A DNA stretch of 64,000 nucleotides, taken from NCBI RefSeq assembly GCF_008831075.1, contig NZ_WBJX01000001.1, positions 540,647-604,646 on the forward strand. The letters are read 5' to 3'. Positions within the stretch are counted from its first letter, which is position 1, and each line of letters starts with the position of its first letter. The notes below the pieces were generated by a model. The model had not been told where the DNA came from. It made no database searches and saw nothing but the letters and a program-made list of their open reading frames with translations. Shown here piece by piece: positions 52,084 through 61,535 of the stretch. The position numbers and the translations under genes were made by a program. Origin of the DNA: Pseudoclavibacter terrae (lineage in GTDB: Bacteria > Actinomycetota > Actinomycetes > Actinomycetales > Microbacteriaceae).

Positions 52084-53564
52084 CCTCGACGCAGCGTGGA
52101 CGGCGCCACGTCGCCGTCGTCGGCGGGGGACCAGCTGGTCTCGCGGCCGCAGTGGCCGCAGCCGAGCACGGCGCCCGCGTGACGCTCATCGAGTCGGGTC
52201 GCGAGCTCGGCGGCCAGTACTGGCGACACCTGCCGGGCGAGCGCGACGGTCACGGTCAGGCCGTTCTGCACCACGGCTGGTCGACCTACCAGGACCTTGA
52301 GCGTCGAGTTCGCTCGACCCCCGACATCACCGTGCTGGCCGAGACCAGCGTGTGGGCCGTGGATGCGCCGACTGCGGCGGGTCACGGTGCCGGCCTCGGC
52401 ATCCCGACGCTCCAGCTGCTGACCGGTCCTGCGGATGCCGCGACACGCGTTCCGTCGACGCTCGGGCCGGACGCCATCGTCATCGCGACCGGTGCCCACG
52501 ACCGCACCCTCCCGTTCCCGGGCTGGGACCTGCCCGGGGTCTCCACGGGCGGGGCTGCCCAGGCCTTCGCGAAGAGCGAGCGCATCGCGGTCGGCGGCAA
52601 CGTCGTCGTCGCGGGTGCCGGCCCGTTCCTGCTGCCCGTCGCTGCGTCCCTCGCGCAGGTGGGTTCGCGCGTCATCGAGGTCGTCGAAGCCAACCGCATC
52701 CCGCGCCTCGCCTCCGGCTGGCTGCCCAGGCCGTGGCAGCTGGCCGGTGCGCCGGGCAAGGTGAGCGAGCTCTTCGGCTACGTGGCAGGTCAGCTGCGTC
52801 ACCGCATCCCGTACCGCGTCGGCGAGGCCGTCGTGGAGGCGCACGGCGACGGCCGAGTCGAGCGCGTGACGATCGCCAGCGTCGACGCCGAGTGGCGGCC
52901 GATCCCGGGTAGTGAGCGGCAGGTGGCCTGCGACGCCGTGTGCGTCACCCACGGGTTCACGCCCCGCCTCGAGGTCGCGATCGCGGCCGGCTGCGCGCTG
53001 GGCGATGACAGATTCGTGGTCATTGACGAGTCGTGCGCGACGAGCGCGGGAGGCGTCTACGCGGCCGGGGAGGTGACCGGCATCGGGGGCGTCGACCTCT
53101 CGCTCGCGGAGGGGCGAGTCGCGGGGCACTGCGGCGCCGGCGGGTCGTCCAGGGACGCTCAGGTCAGCGACGCTCAGCGCAAGCGCGCGGTCTTCGGCGC
53201 GTTCGCCGCGCGCATCGATGCCGCCCATGGAGTGCGCCCGGGCTGGCAGGACTGGCTCCGCGACGACACGATCGTGTGCCGATGCGAGGAGGTCACCGCG
53301 GGCCAGCTCCGCCGGAAGGCTGCCGCCACCGGCTCACGCAGCCTGCGCTCCCAGAAGCTCGCCACCCGCGCCGGCCTGGGCATCTGCCAGGCACGCATCT
53401 GCGGCCGCAGCGCCGAAGAGCTGCTGCAGGCCGCGACAGGCTCAACCGGTGAACTCGACGAGGGCATCGTCGACCGCCGCCCCATCCAGACCCCCATCCG
53501 GCTCGCAGAGCTGGCAGGCATCTCAGAAGAGCAGCATCCCCTGACAGGAAGGCAAGACCCATGA
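52080..53564 (+). CDS. FAD/NAD(P)-binding subunit with C-terminal 2Fe-2S (BFD-like) domain
   Basis: A 494-residue flavoprotein (HcnB/octopine-oxidase-alpha type). The N-terminal FAD loop is AVVGGGPAGLAAAVAAAEHG; a second Rossmann loop reads VVVAGAGPFLLPVAA; VYAAGEVTGIGGVDLSLAEG closes the FAD site. The last 100 residues form a bacterioferritin-associated-ferredoxin-like domain with CRCEEVT and GLGICQARICG, cysteine ligands for another 2Fe-2S cluster. It is the large second subunit of the predicted D-hydroxyproline dehydrogenase, passing electrons onward. Translationally coupled at both ends. Confidence 0.88.
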   Translation: MTSTQRGRRHVAVVGGGPAGLAAAVAAAEHGARVTLIESGRELGGQYWRHLPGERDGHGQAVLHHGWSTYQDLERRVRSTPDITVLAETSVWAVDAPTAAGHGAGLGIPTLQLLTGPADAATRVPSTLGPDAIVIATGAHDRTLPFPGWDLPGVSTGGAAQAFAKSERIAVGGNVVVAGAGPFLLPVAASLAQVGSRVIEVVEANRIPRLASGWLPRPWQLAGAPGKVSELFGYVAGQLRHRIPYRVGEAVVEAHGDGRVERVTIASVDAEWRPIPGSERQVACDAVCVTHGFTPRLEVAIAAGCALGDDRFVVIDESCATSAGGVYAAGEVTGIGGVDLSLAEGRVAGHCGAGGSSRDAQVSDAQRKRAVFGAFAARIDAAHGVRPGWQDWLRDDTIVCRCEEVTAGQLRRKAAATGSRSLRSQKLATRAGLGICQARICGRSAEELLQAATGSTGELDEGIVDRRPIQTPIRLAELAGISEEQHPLTGRQDP

Positions 53565-54502
53565 CCGAAGCAGCTTCCACGCACCTCGACCTCGGCGGCG
53601 TCGTCGTCGCGACGGCCCTCCCATACAAGGAGGACGCCTCGGCACCCGCCGGACTCGCCGTCGACTACGACGCGTACGCCGAGCACTGCAACTGGCTCAT
53701 CGAGAACGGCTGCCGGGGTGTCGGCCCGAACGGCTCGCTCGGCGAGTACTCGTCCCTCACCGACGAGGAGCGACGCAAGGTCGTGCAGGTGGCCGTCGAG
53801 ACCGTCGGCGACCGCGGCATCGTCGTCGCGGGCGTGCACGGACCCGGCTGGCACCAGGCCCAGCACTGGACGCAGCTCGCGAAGGAGGACGGCGCCCACG
53901 GCGTGCTCTGCCTCCCGCCGACCATGTACCGCTCGGCGGACGCCGACGTCGTCGAGCACTTCGCGAAGGTCGCGGAGGTCGGCCTGCCCGTCATGATCTA
54001 CAACAACCCGCTGGACACGAAGGTCGACATCACGCCGAACCTCGTCGCCGAGATCGCGAAGATCGACGGCATCGTCGCCGTCAAGGAGTTCTCCGGGGAC
54101 GTGCGGCGCGCGTTCGAGATCCAGGAGGCCTGCGAGGCGGCCGGGTCGAGCATCGACATCATCGCGGGCAGCGACGACGTGCTCTTCGAGCTCATGATCG
54201 ACGGCGCGACGGGCTGGTTCGCGGGCTACCCCAACGTGTTCCCCGCGGAGGCCGTCGCGATCTACGACAACATGGCCGCTGGCCGCTACGTCGAGGCGCG
54301 CGAGATCTACAAGAGCCTCATCGCCGCCTTCCGCTGGGACTCGCGCCCGGAGTTCGTGCAGGCCATCAAGCTCGGGATGGACATGGTCGGCCGCAACGGC
54401 GGGCCCTGCCGTCCGCCGCGCGCGGCGCTCACGCAGGCCATGGAGGCGCAGGTGCGCGCCGACACGCAGCGCGCCCTCGACGCCCTCGCCGCCCTCCAGT
54501 AG
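53561..54502 (+). CDS. DapA-family lyase, probable 1-pyrroline-4-hydroxy-2-carboxylate deaminase
   Basis: A 313-residue dihydrodipicolinate synthase/N-acetylneuraminate lyase family protein. The Schiff-base Lys is in GIVAVKEFSGD, the Tyr in VMIYNNPLD, and GVGPNGSLGEYSSLTDEER corresponds to the GTTGE loop region (here GSLGE). In the hydroxyproline pathway the family member converts Pyr4H2C to 2-oxoglutarate semialdehyde with loss of ammonia; position between the dehydrogenase and the semialdehyde dehydrogenase makes this the best assignment. It overlaps the previous gene by four bases. Confidence 0.88.
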   Translation: MTEAASTHLDLGGVVVATALPYKEDASAPAGLAVDYDAYAEHCNWLIENGCRGVGPNGSLGEYSSLTDEERRKVVQVAVETVGDRGIVVAGVHGPGWHQAQHWTQLAKEDGAHGVLCLPPTMYRSADADVVEHFAKVAEVGLPVMIYNNPLDTKVDITPNLVAEIAKIDGIVAVKEFSGDVRRAFEIQEACEAAGSSIDIIAGSDDVLFELMIDGATGWFAGYPNVFPAEAVAIYDNMAAGRYVEAREIYKSLIAAFRWDSRPEFVQAIKLGMDMVGRNGGPCRPPRAALTQAMEAQVRADTQRALDALAALQ

Positions 54503-54540
54503 GTTCGCACCTTCCACTCCACAGCCTGAGGTCAACTGAC

Positions 54541-55548
54541 ATGCGAGCATCACGAGTCATCTCCGCCGTCGACTCCCACACCGAGGGGATGCCGACCAGG
54601 GTCGTCACGGGCGGAGTCGGGGTGATCCCCGGCGCGACCATGAACGAGAAGCGCCTCTACGTGCAGGAGCACCGTGACGACCTGCGCACGTTCCTCATGC
54701 GCGAGCCGCGTGGGCACTCCGCCATGAGCGGGAGCATCCTGCAACCGCCGACGCGACCCGACGCCGACTTCGGGGTCCTCTACATCGAGGTCTCCGGTCT
54801 GCTCCCGATGTGCGGGCACGGCACGATCGGGACAGCGACGGTGTTGGTCGAGACGGGGATGGTCGAGGTGCAGGAGCCGGAGACGGTGATCCGGCTGGAT
54901 ACGCCGGCCGGCCTCGTGATCGCTCGTGTGGAAGTGTGCGAAGGACGCGCTGTTAGCGTTACCATCGAGAACGTGCCCAGCTTCTGCGAACGCCTCGACG
55001 CCGTCGTCCCGGTGCCGGAACTCGGCATCGACGCGCTCCGGTACTCGCTGGCGTTCGGCGGGAACTACTACGCCATGGTCGACCTCGACGACCTCGACCT
55101 CCCGTTCGACCGAAGCCGCAAGGATGAGATCCTGCGCGCCGGCCTCGCCATCATGGACGCGATCAACACGCACGACGCGCCCCGGCATCCGACGATCGAG
55201 GGCGTCGACCACGTCCACCACGTCGAGTTCATCGCGCCGGGCTCCGACGCGGTCCACTCGCGGCACGCCATGGCGATCTACCCCGGCTGGTTCGACCGTT
55301 CCCCGTGCGGCACCGGCACGTCCGCACGCATGGCGGAGCTGCACGCCAGGGGCGAGCTGCCCCTGCACACCGATTTCGTCAACGAGTCGTTCATCGGCAC
55401 GAGCTTCACGGGCCGGCTCATCGACGAGGTGCAGGTCGGCGACCGCGCGGCCGTGATCCCCACCATCACGGGTCGCGCGTGGATCACCGGCATGGGCCAG
55501 TACCTGCTCGACCCGACAGACCCGTTCCCCGCAGGTTTCGAATTCTAG
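54541..55548 (+). CDS. Proline racemase family, probable 4-hydroxyproline 2-epimerase
   Basis: A 335-residue cofactor-independent epimerase. Both catalytic cysteines are present: MCGHGTIG in the first half and SPCGTGTSARMA in the second, so it is an epimerase/racemase rather than the Cys/Thr dehydratase variant. The start SAVDSHTEGMPTRVV is the family's N-terminal signature. In this operon it should convert trans-4-hydroxy-L-proline to cis-4-hydroxy-D-proline, the substrate of the dehydrogenase upstream. GAGG lies before the ATG; the gap to the preceding gene is 38 bases. Confidence 0.9.
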   Translation: MRASRVISAVDSHTEGMPTRVVTGGVGVIPGATMNEKRLYVQEHRDDLRTFLMREPRGHSAMSGSILQPPTRPDADFGVLYIEVSGLLPMCGHGTIGTATVLVETGMVEVQEPETVIRLDTPAGLVIARVEVCEGRAVSVTIENVPSFCERLDAVVPVPELGIDALRYSLAFGGNYYAMVDLDDLDLPFDRSRKDEILRAGLAIMDAINTHDAPRHPTIEGVDHVHHVEFIAPGSDAVHSRHAMAIYPGWFDRSPCGTGTSARMAELHARGELPLHTDFVNESFIGTSFTGRLIDEVQVGDRAAVIPTITGRAWITGMGQYLLDPTDPFPAGFEF

Positions 55549-55561
55549 ATTGGACTCATCG

Positions 55562-57079
55562 ATGAGCACACCCACCCCGCACACCAGCGACGCCGAGCTC
55601 GAGCAGATCCTCGCGGCATCCGCGCTCGCCGCCCCGGTCTGGGCGGCGACGCCCCCGGCCGAACGTGCGTCGGCGCTCATCGCGGTCGCGGACGCCCTCG
55701 ATCAGGCGGCCGGGGAGCTCATCCCCATCGGCATGCGGGAGACGGGCCTCGCGCAGGCGAGGCTCACGGGTGAGCTGAAGCGCACGACCGTGCAGATCCG
55801 CCTCTTCGCGGACGTCATCCGAGACGGCGCCTACCTCGACGTGCGCCTCGACGAGGCCGACCCCGACTTCGTGCTCGGCCCGCGGCCCGACGTGCGCCGG
55901 ATGCTCGTGCCCGTCGGCGTCGCCGTCAACTTCTCCGCCTCCAACTTCCCGTTCGCCTTCTCGGTGGCGGGCGGTGACTCGGCTGCGGCGCTCGCGGCGG
56001 GCTGCGCGCTCATCGTCAAGGGCCACTCCGGTCACCCGGAGCTCTCGGTCGCGACGGCGCGCGTCGTCGAGGACGCGCTCCGCGCGGCCGGAGCTCCCGA
56101 CGGGGTCTTCGCGCTTGTGCTCGGCCAGCAGGCCGGGGTCACCGTGCTCGAGGACGACCGCGTCGACGTCGGCACCTTCACGGGGTCGATCCGCGTGGGC
56201 CGCCTGCTCGCCGACAAGGCCGCGGCCCGCCCCCGGCCCATCCAGTTCTACGGGGAGCTCGGCAGCGTCAACCCGGTCTTCGTGACCGCTGCCGCGCTCG
56301 CCGAGCGCGGCGAGGAGATCGCGGCAGGCTACGCCGCGTCCGTCGCCGGTTCCGCTGGCCAGCTGTGCACGAAGCCCGGCTTCCTCTGGGTGCCCACGAC
56401 GGATGCCGCCGGCGAGCTCGAGCTGCGCGTCTCGCAGGCGGCCGAGCAGGCCGCGGAGCACCGCCTTCTGAACCCGAGCATCGGCCGGGCCTACCTCCAG
56501 CGCCGCGCCGACGTGCTCGCGGCCGACGGCGTGCGCGTCGTCGCCGAGGGCACCGTGCGCAGCGACGACGATGGCAACGTGTGGGCGACGCCGACGATCG
56601 TGGCCGTGCCCGCGAGCAAGCTCTCGGCGGGCGACGAGACGCTGCTCGACGAGGTCTTCGGTCCGTTCTCCGTGATCGTCGAGTACGACGACGAAGCCTC
56701 GCTCGCGCCCAGCCTCGACGAGCTGTACGTCGGCAACCTCACTGGCACCGTGCACGCCGCCGCGGGGGAGCAGTCGCCAGCGCTGTCATCGCTCGTCGCA
56801 GGGCTGGCGAGGAAGACGGGACGCGTCCTCTTCGGCGGGTGGCCCACCGGGGTCGCCGTCACTCCGGCCATGCAGCACGGCGGCCCGTACCCGGCGACCT
56901 CGAACGACACGTCGACCTCGGTCGGTACCGCCTCCATCTCCCGCTTCCTGCGCGGCGTCGCCTACCAGGGTGCGCCTCAGGAGGCCCTGCCCGAGCCGCT
57001 GCAGGACGCCAACCCCTGGGGTGTGCCGCAGCAGCGCGCGGCAGCAGGACAGTCGGCGAGCTGGGGCTCGCAGCGCTGA
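55562..57079 (+). CDS. 2-Oxoglutarate semialdehyde dehydrogenase (aldehyde dehydrogenase family)
   Basis: A 505-residue aldehyde dehydrogenase of the KGSADH type III group, found with hydroxyproline and sugar-acid routes. The coenzyme site contains VNFSASNFPFAFSVAGGD and VKGHSGHP, the catalytic Glu is in FYGELGSVNPVF and the nucleophile Cys in SAGQLCTKPG. It oxidises 2-oxoglutarate semialdehyde to 2-oxoglutarate with NADP+ (or NAD+), the last step of the pathway. The start used is ATG 55562; a TTG 12 bases earlier is open. It ends the catabolic operon, 18 bases from the convergent LLM gene. Confidence 0.9.
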   Translation: MSTPTPHTSDAELEQILAASALAAPVWAATPPAERASALIAVADALDQAAGELIPIGMRETGLAQARLTGELKRTTVQIRLFADVIRDGAYLDVRLDEADPDFVLGPRPDVRRMLVPVGVAVNFSASNFPFAFSVAGGDSAAALAAGCALIVKGHSGHPELSVATARVVEDALRAAGAPDGVFALVLGQQAGVTVLEDDRVDVGTFTGSIRVGRLLADKAAARPRPIQFYGELGSVNPVFVTAAALAERGEEIAAGYAASVAGSAGQLCTKPGFLWVPTTDAAGELELRVSQAAEQAAEHRLLNPSIGRAYLQRRADVLAADGVRVVAEGTVRSDDDGNVWATPTIVAVPASKLSAGDETLLDEVFGPFSVIVEYDDEASLAPSLDELYVGNLTGTVHAAAGEQSPALSSLVAGLARKTGRVLFGGWPTGVAVTPAMQHGGPYPATSNDTSTSVGTASISRFLRGVAYQGAPQEALPEPLQDANPWGVPQQRAAAGQSASWGSQR

Positions 57080-57097
57080 GCTCTGCGCCGTGCGGCC

Positions 57098-58462
57098 TCA
57101 CCGCTGAGCGGCGAGACGCGAGCGGAGCGTCGGCCTCGCGCCGGCCGAGGGCGTGTCGGGTGCTTCCGAGGCTGCGAGGCGCCCGCGTCTGCGCAGCTCC
57201 GGGACGACGTGCTCGACGAAGTCCTCGAACGAGCCGGGCAGGATGGCCGGGGTCACGACGAAACCGTCGGCGGCTCCGGCATCCTGCCACTCGCACAGCT
57301 CCTCGGCGACGGCCTCGCCGCTGCCCGTCGGTGACGGCGTCAGCTGATCGAGCGACTGCCGCAGCGCCAGGTCTCGGACGCTGAGCCCCTCGCGTCTGCA
57401 CACAGCGGCGAGCATGTCCTCGAAGCCGTCGCTGCCGGTCGCGCCGCGGTGCTCGGCGAGGAAGTCGGCTGCGGGCTCGTCCAGTCGCAGCGTCCCGGCG
57501 TCCGCGTGCATGAGTCGGGCGAGTGAGCGCAGCGCCGATGGTTCATCGATCAACGAGAGCAGCGCATCCCGAGTCCTCGTTGCATCGATCATCGTCGATC
57601 CCGCGACGGGTTGGATGGCCGCGCATACTCGCAGCTCGTCAGGGTCGCGCCCGGCCGAGCGTGCGCGCTCTCGCAGCTCCGCCCTGATCGCGCGATTGCC
57701 CTCGATTCCGTCGGCTGCCACGAAGACCAGCTCGGCCCACTTCGCCGCGAACTCCATCCCACGGGGGGAGGCCCCGGCCTGCATGAGCACCGGATGCCCC
57801 TGCGGGCTCCTCGGCAGGCTCAGTGGGCCGGGAGGTGCGGCGCGCTCGCGTGGGGCTGGGGTGCGCGCGACGCGGCTGGGGTCCGCGAACAGGCCCGTCC
57901 GCTCGTCCTGCACCAGCGCGCCAGGTGCCCAGGTCCTCATGAGCTCGAGCACCTGGCTGACGACCCGGTCGGCTCGGTCGTAGCGCTGCGTCTTCGGCGG
58001 GATGCGCTCGAGGCCCATGTTGCGTGCCTCGGCGTCGGTCGTGGAGGTCACGATGTTCCAGGCCACTCGCCCTTCCGAGAGATGGTCGAGGCTCGCGAGC
58101 GTTCGCGCGATGGCGTACGGCGGCAGGAACGACGTCGAGACGGTCGCGCCCAGCCCGATTCGAGAGGTGGCACCGGCGACCACGCTCAGCACCGTGATGG
58201 GATCGAGGGTCACCGCCCCCTTGCCGCCGCTTGCGAGTGTCGTCGCCACGTCGCCGAGCGCGTCCTCTGGCACGGCGAGCGCGTCCGGGAGGAACATCAG
58301 GTCGAAGCCGCCTCGCTCGAGCAGGCGTGCGATGTCGACGTACGAGCGCGCGCGCAGCCAGTCGCGGCCGGAATCGGGGTGCCGCCACGCGGCGGCGTAG
58401 CGGTGCGTGGGCGGATTCACCATGCCGACGAGCGTGAGCTGGCGACGCGTCCGCTCAGACAA
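57098..58462 (-). CDS. LLM flavin-dependent monooxygenase, NtaA/SnaA/DszA type, last gene of the TPP operon
   Basis: A 454-residue FMNH2-dependent monooxygenase. Family blocks are RRQLTLVGMVNPPTHRYAAAWRHP at the start, FDLMFLPDAL, SRIGLGATVSTSFLPPY, LDHLSEGRVAWNIVTS with RNMGLERIPPKTQRYDRADRV, and HPVLMQAGASPRGMEFAAKWAELVF. It oxygenates or cleaves a small, often heterocyclic or nitrogen compound. The start must lie before RRQLTLV; the TTG at 58462 overlaps the stop of ykoC by eight bases (TTGTCTGA), indicating coupling. It is therefore the fifth gene of the TPP-riboswitch operon. A role in handling thiamine precursors or analogues is a reasonable but untested inference. Confidence 0.85.
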   Translation of the reverse strand: MSERTRRQLTLVGMVNPPTHRYAAAWRHPDSGRDWLRARSYVDIARLLERGGFDLMFLPDALAVPEDALGDVATTLASGGKGAVTLDPITVLSVVAGATSRIGLGATVSTSFLPPYAIARTLASLDHLSEGRVAWNIVTSTTDAEARNMGLERIPPKTQRYDRADRVVSQVLELMRTWAPGALVQDERTGLFADPSRVARTPAPRERAAPPGPLSLPRSPQGHPVLMQAGASPRGMEFAAKWAELVFVAADGIEGNRAIRAELRERARSAGRDPDELRVCAAIQPVAGSTMIDATRTRDALLSLIDEPSALRSLARLMHADAGTLRLDEPAADFLAEHRGATGSDGFEDMLAAVCRREGLSVRDLALRQSLDQLTPSPTGSGEAVAEELCEWQDAGAADGFVVTPAILPGSFEDFVEHVVPELRRRGRLAASEAPDTPSAGARPTLRSRLAAQR

Positions 58463-59240
58463 GCGACAGTCCCGTTCCCGCGGCCGCGCCGGCCGCCGCC
58501 GTGAGCGTGAACGCCGTGAGTACGATGCCGGCGAGGGCGGCGTCTCGCGCATCCAACGCGACAGGGCGCCACACCGTGCGAGGGCCCGCGCCGAGTCCTC
58601 TCGACTCGAGTGCCTGTGCGATCCGCTCGCCTGACCGGATGGAGACGACCAGCAGCGCGAAGGCCGCCGAGCCGAATCCCGTGAGGCCTGTTCGGGGCAT
58701 GCCGTCCCGTCCGAGGGGTGCCCGCACGGCCTGCGCGGCGCGGATGCTCAGCCATTCGCTCGGCAGCAGCTGCAGGAGCCGGAACCCGGCGAGCAGGGCG
58801 TACGCGAATCGCGGGCTGAGCATCGCGTGCTGGGTGAGGCTCGTCATGAGCTCGCGAGGCGGGGTGCTCGCGATGAACGCGATCGACAGCATGCCGATCA
58901 CGGTGGTGCGGAGGGCGAGCGCGACGCCGATGGCGAGGCCTTCGCTGGTGAGCCGAACGGGCAGATCGGGGAGGAGCTCCGTCCCTGGACGGCTGAGGGC
59001 GTTGACGGTGACGAGACCGACGCCGAACGCCACGAAGGGCACGGATGCGGCGAGCAGCTGCAGCGGCGCGAGCCGCGTCGTCGTGAGCACGGCGACGACG
59101 GCGAGCATCGTCAGCACGCCGAGCGTCACCGGGTTGAGGACGAACAGCGTCGCGAGGGAGCAGGCGAACAGCACCGCGAGCTTCACGGTCGGGTTGCGAC
59201 GCTCCAGGTACCGGCCCGCTGGCCGAGTCGTCCCGCTCAC
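58455..59240 (-). CDS. ykoC: ECF transporter T component (YkoC)
   Basis: A 261-residue EcfT-family membrane protein with about five hydrophobic segments. Near the end, ARG-type coupling sequences contacting the ATPases are visible as IRAAQAVRAPLG and AQALESRGLGAG. It couples the two-domain ATPase to the substrate-binding S component for HMP/thiamine uptake. GTG start at 59240 overlaps the ykoD stop (GTGA). Confidence 0.9.
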   Translation of the reverse strand: MSGTTRPAGRYLERRNPTVKLAVLFACSLATLFVLNPVTLGVLTMLAVVAVLTTTRLAPLQLLAASVPFVAFGVGLVTVNALSRPGTELLPDLPVRLTSEGLAIGVALALRTTVIGMLSIAFIASTPPRELMTSLTQHAMLSPRFAYALLAGFRLLQLLPSEWLSIRAAQAVRAPLGRDGMPRTGLTGFGSAAFALLVVSIRSGERIAQALESRGLGAGPRTVWRPVALDARDAALAGIVLTAFTLTAAAGAAAGTGLSLV

Positions 59241-60955
59241 GCGGCCACCTGCACGGCGGCTTCGTCGAGCCTGCGGAGGATCCGCCGCGCGTGCGCTTCC
59301 GGGAGATCCTGCTGGACGAGCCAGGCGAGCAGCGGCGTGCGCTCGAGGCCCGCCGCTTCCAGGAGCGCGGGGTCGCGCAGCAGCTCGAACGGCGTCGTGT
59401 CGGCGAGGAGTCCGCCGTCGCCGAGCACGAGCACGCGATGGGCATGCGCGCACACGGCCCGAAGCTCGTGGCTCGAGAAGAGCACACCGCATCCGGACGC
59501 CGCCGTGCGCTCGAGCTCGCGCATGGCCGCGATGCTCGAGCGCCGGTCGAGGCCGAACCCCGGTTCGTCGGCGAGGAGGAACGGCCGGTCGTGCGCGAGC
59601 ATGGCCGCGATGCTGAGCCGCCGCTGCTGCCCGCCGGAGAGCCGGTAGGGGTTGTGGTCGAGGTAGTGAGTGAGGTCGAAGCGCTCGACGAGCCCGCTGA
59701 CGCGTTCGGCGTCGCCGGGCCCGAGCCCGTGCTCCATCTCCCGCCGGACCGTGGTCTGCGCGAACTGGTGCTCGGGGTTCTGGAAGATGAGGCCGGGGCG
59801 CGGGCCGTGGATGGTCCCGCCAGCCGGTCGTGCCAGGCCGGCGAGGGTGCGCAGCAGGCTCGACTTGCCGCATCCGTTGCGCCCGAGGAGCGCCACGACC
59901 TCGCCCGCGCGGAGTTCGAAGCTCACGTCGCGGAGCACGGCGCCGCTCCCAGCTGCGGCCGCGGCAGCAGTGCGCCTCCGCCTCGGCGCCCCTCCTGCGA
60001 CGACGTCGAGCGACTCCACGCGCAGGGAAGGACCGCAGGCCGCGCTCGATCCTGGGGGCGTGGTGGTCGGGGGCGGTGCGCCTTCCCCGAGCGTGGCGAC
60101 CGCTCCGGCCACGGCCGTGTTCGCGAGACCTCCGCTCAGCCCTGTCGTGGCGGTGAGCTCCGCTTCGAGCGGCAGCCAGCATCCGGACTCCTGGAGTTCG
60201 GCCGCGTTATCGAGCAGCACCTGGGCAGTGGCGCCGTCGTGGGCGATGACCCCGCCGCGGCCGACGACCACCGTGCGAGCGGGCAGACCCGCGATGCCGC
60301 GAGCCCCCGCGAACTCGTCGAGGCGGTGCTCGACGAGCACGACCGTCGATGCATGCGCGGACGCGGCGTCGATGGCTCGGCGGACGGATGCGATGCCCTC
60401 CGGGTCGAGCATGGACGTGGGTTCGTCGAGCACGAGCACCCTGGGCCGGGTGACGACGGCCGCGGCGAGCGCCACCCGCTGCGTCTCCCCGCCGGAGAGC
60501 GTCGCCGACCGCCGGCCGGCCAGCGAGGTGGCTCCGACGAGCTCGAGCGCCGCATTCACGGCAGGCCCGATCGACGGCCGCGGCCACGCATGGTTCTCGA
60601 GCGGGAAGGCGACCTCGTCAGCCACGTCGGGGAGGCACACCGACGAGGCCGGGTTCTGCGCCACGACGGACAGGTTCCGCGAGATCGTCGGCACGTCGTG
60701 CTCCTGCGTGTCCAGGCCGCAGACGCGCATGGTCCCGCTCACCTGTGCTGGCACGGCGTGGGGGATGACCCCGCTCAGCGCCTGCAGCAGCGTCGACTTC
60801 CCGGAACCGGACGGCCCGATGACCAGCACGTGCTCACCCGGCTCGACCCGCAGGTCCACCGGCCCGAGCCCGTCGCCCGAGGAGTGGATCACCTCGAAGT
60901 CGTGTGCCTCGATATCGAGTCCGGAGCTCTCCGTGGGCGAGGCGTCAGGCCGCAC
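59237..60955 (-). CDS. ykoD: ECF transporter ATPase with two ABC domains (YkoD)
   Basis: A 572-residue protein with two fused ABC domains. First: GPSGSGKST, signature LSGGETQRVALAAA, LVLDEPTSML. Second: GRNGCGKSSLL, signature LSGGQQRRLSIAAM, FLLADEPGFGLD. It energises uptake by the YkoE/YkoC pair. The start is GTG at 60955, 11 bases inside the ykoE end; the frame is open further but that sequence is not protein-like. A Gly/Ala/Thr/Pro-rich linker joins the domains. Confidence 0.92.
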   Translation of the reverse strand: MRPDASPTESSGLDIEAHDFEVIHSSGDGLGPVDLRVEPGEHVLVIGPSGSGKSTLLQALSGVIPHAVPAQVSGTMRVCGLDTQEHDVPTISRNLSVVAQNPASSVCLPDVADEVAFPLENHAWPRPSIGPAVNAALELVGATSLAGRRSATLSGGETQRVALAAAVVTRPRVLVLDEPTSMLDPEGIASVRRAIDAASAHASTVVLVEHRLDEFAGARGIAGLPARTVVVGRGGVIAHDGATAQVLLDNAAELQESGCWLPLEAELTATTGLSGGLANTAVAGAVATLGEGAPPPTTTPPGSSAACGPSLRVESLDVVAGGAPRRRRTAAAAAAGSGAVLRDVSFELRAGEVVALLGRNGCGKSSLLRTLAGLARPAGGTIHGPRPGLIFQNPEHQFAQTTVRREMEHGLGPGDAERVSGLVERFDLTHYLDHNPYRLSGGQQRRLSIAAMLAHDRPFLLADEPGFGLDRRSSIAAMRELERTAASGCGVLFSSHELRAVCAHAHRVLVLGDGGLLADTTPFELLRDPALLEAAGLERTPLLAWLVQQDLPEAHARRILRRLDEAAVQVAA

Positions 60956-61535
60956 GGCGCACGGCCATGGGCTTCGTGTCCTGCACGATCGCGAAGTTGT
61001 CGAGCACGCCCGTGCGCACGAGCGAGTCCACGATGAGCTTCGCGAGGAGGCCGCCGAGGATGATGCCGGACGCGAGCTGGATGCCGAAGCGCAGGAAGAG
61101 GATCTCCTGCCCGTACCAGCCTGAGCGGAACGCCGAGTAGAAGAACACGAGGCCAGCACCCAGCGCACCGGAGATGGCGTACCGCAGCCAGCCGTACTTC
61201 CGGTACCGGCCGATCGCGAACGGCAGCTCGCTGCCGATGCCCTGCAGCGCGGCCGCGACGAACAGCAGCGGGCCGACCGCCGAGCCGAGGAACACGACCT
61301 CGATGACCGAGGCGAGCACTTCAGCGATCACGCCGACGAACGGCCGCCGGATGATGGCGATCGCGATGGGCGCGACCAGCAGCCAGCCGCCGAAGAGGAA
61401 GTGCTGGGCGAGGTCGCCCGCAGGCCCCATCGCGATCGAGAGCGCCGTCCAGGCCTGCACCAGCGCCCAGTAGAGGAAGCCGAAGACCGTGCCGAGCACG
61501 ACCATGAGCACGATGTCGCGCAGCTTGAGGCTCAT
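60945..61535 (-). CDS. ykoE: ECF transporter S component for HMP/thiamine precursor (YkoE)
   Basis: A 196-residue membrane protein with about six hydrophobic segments. LRDIVLMVVLGTVFGFLYW at the start and AALQGIGSELPFAIGRYRKYG in the middle match the YkoE family of ECF substrate-binding components, which bind the pyrimidine moiety (hydroxymethylpyrimidine) of thiamine or a relative. The ATG overlaps the ykoF stop (ATGA) and the gene sits in the canonical ykoFEDC order. Confidence 0.92.
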   Translation of the reverse strand: MSLKLRDIVLMVVLGTVFGFLYWALVQAWTALSIAMGPAGDLAQHFLFGGWLLVAPIAIAIIRRPFVGVIAEVLASVIEVVFLGSAVGPLLFVAAALQGIGSELPFAIGRYRKYGWLRYAISGALGAGLVFFYSAFRSGWYGQEILFLRFGIQLASGIILGGLLAKLIVDSLVRTGVLDNFAIVQDTKPMAVRRAA

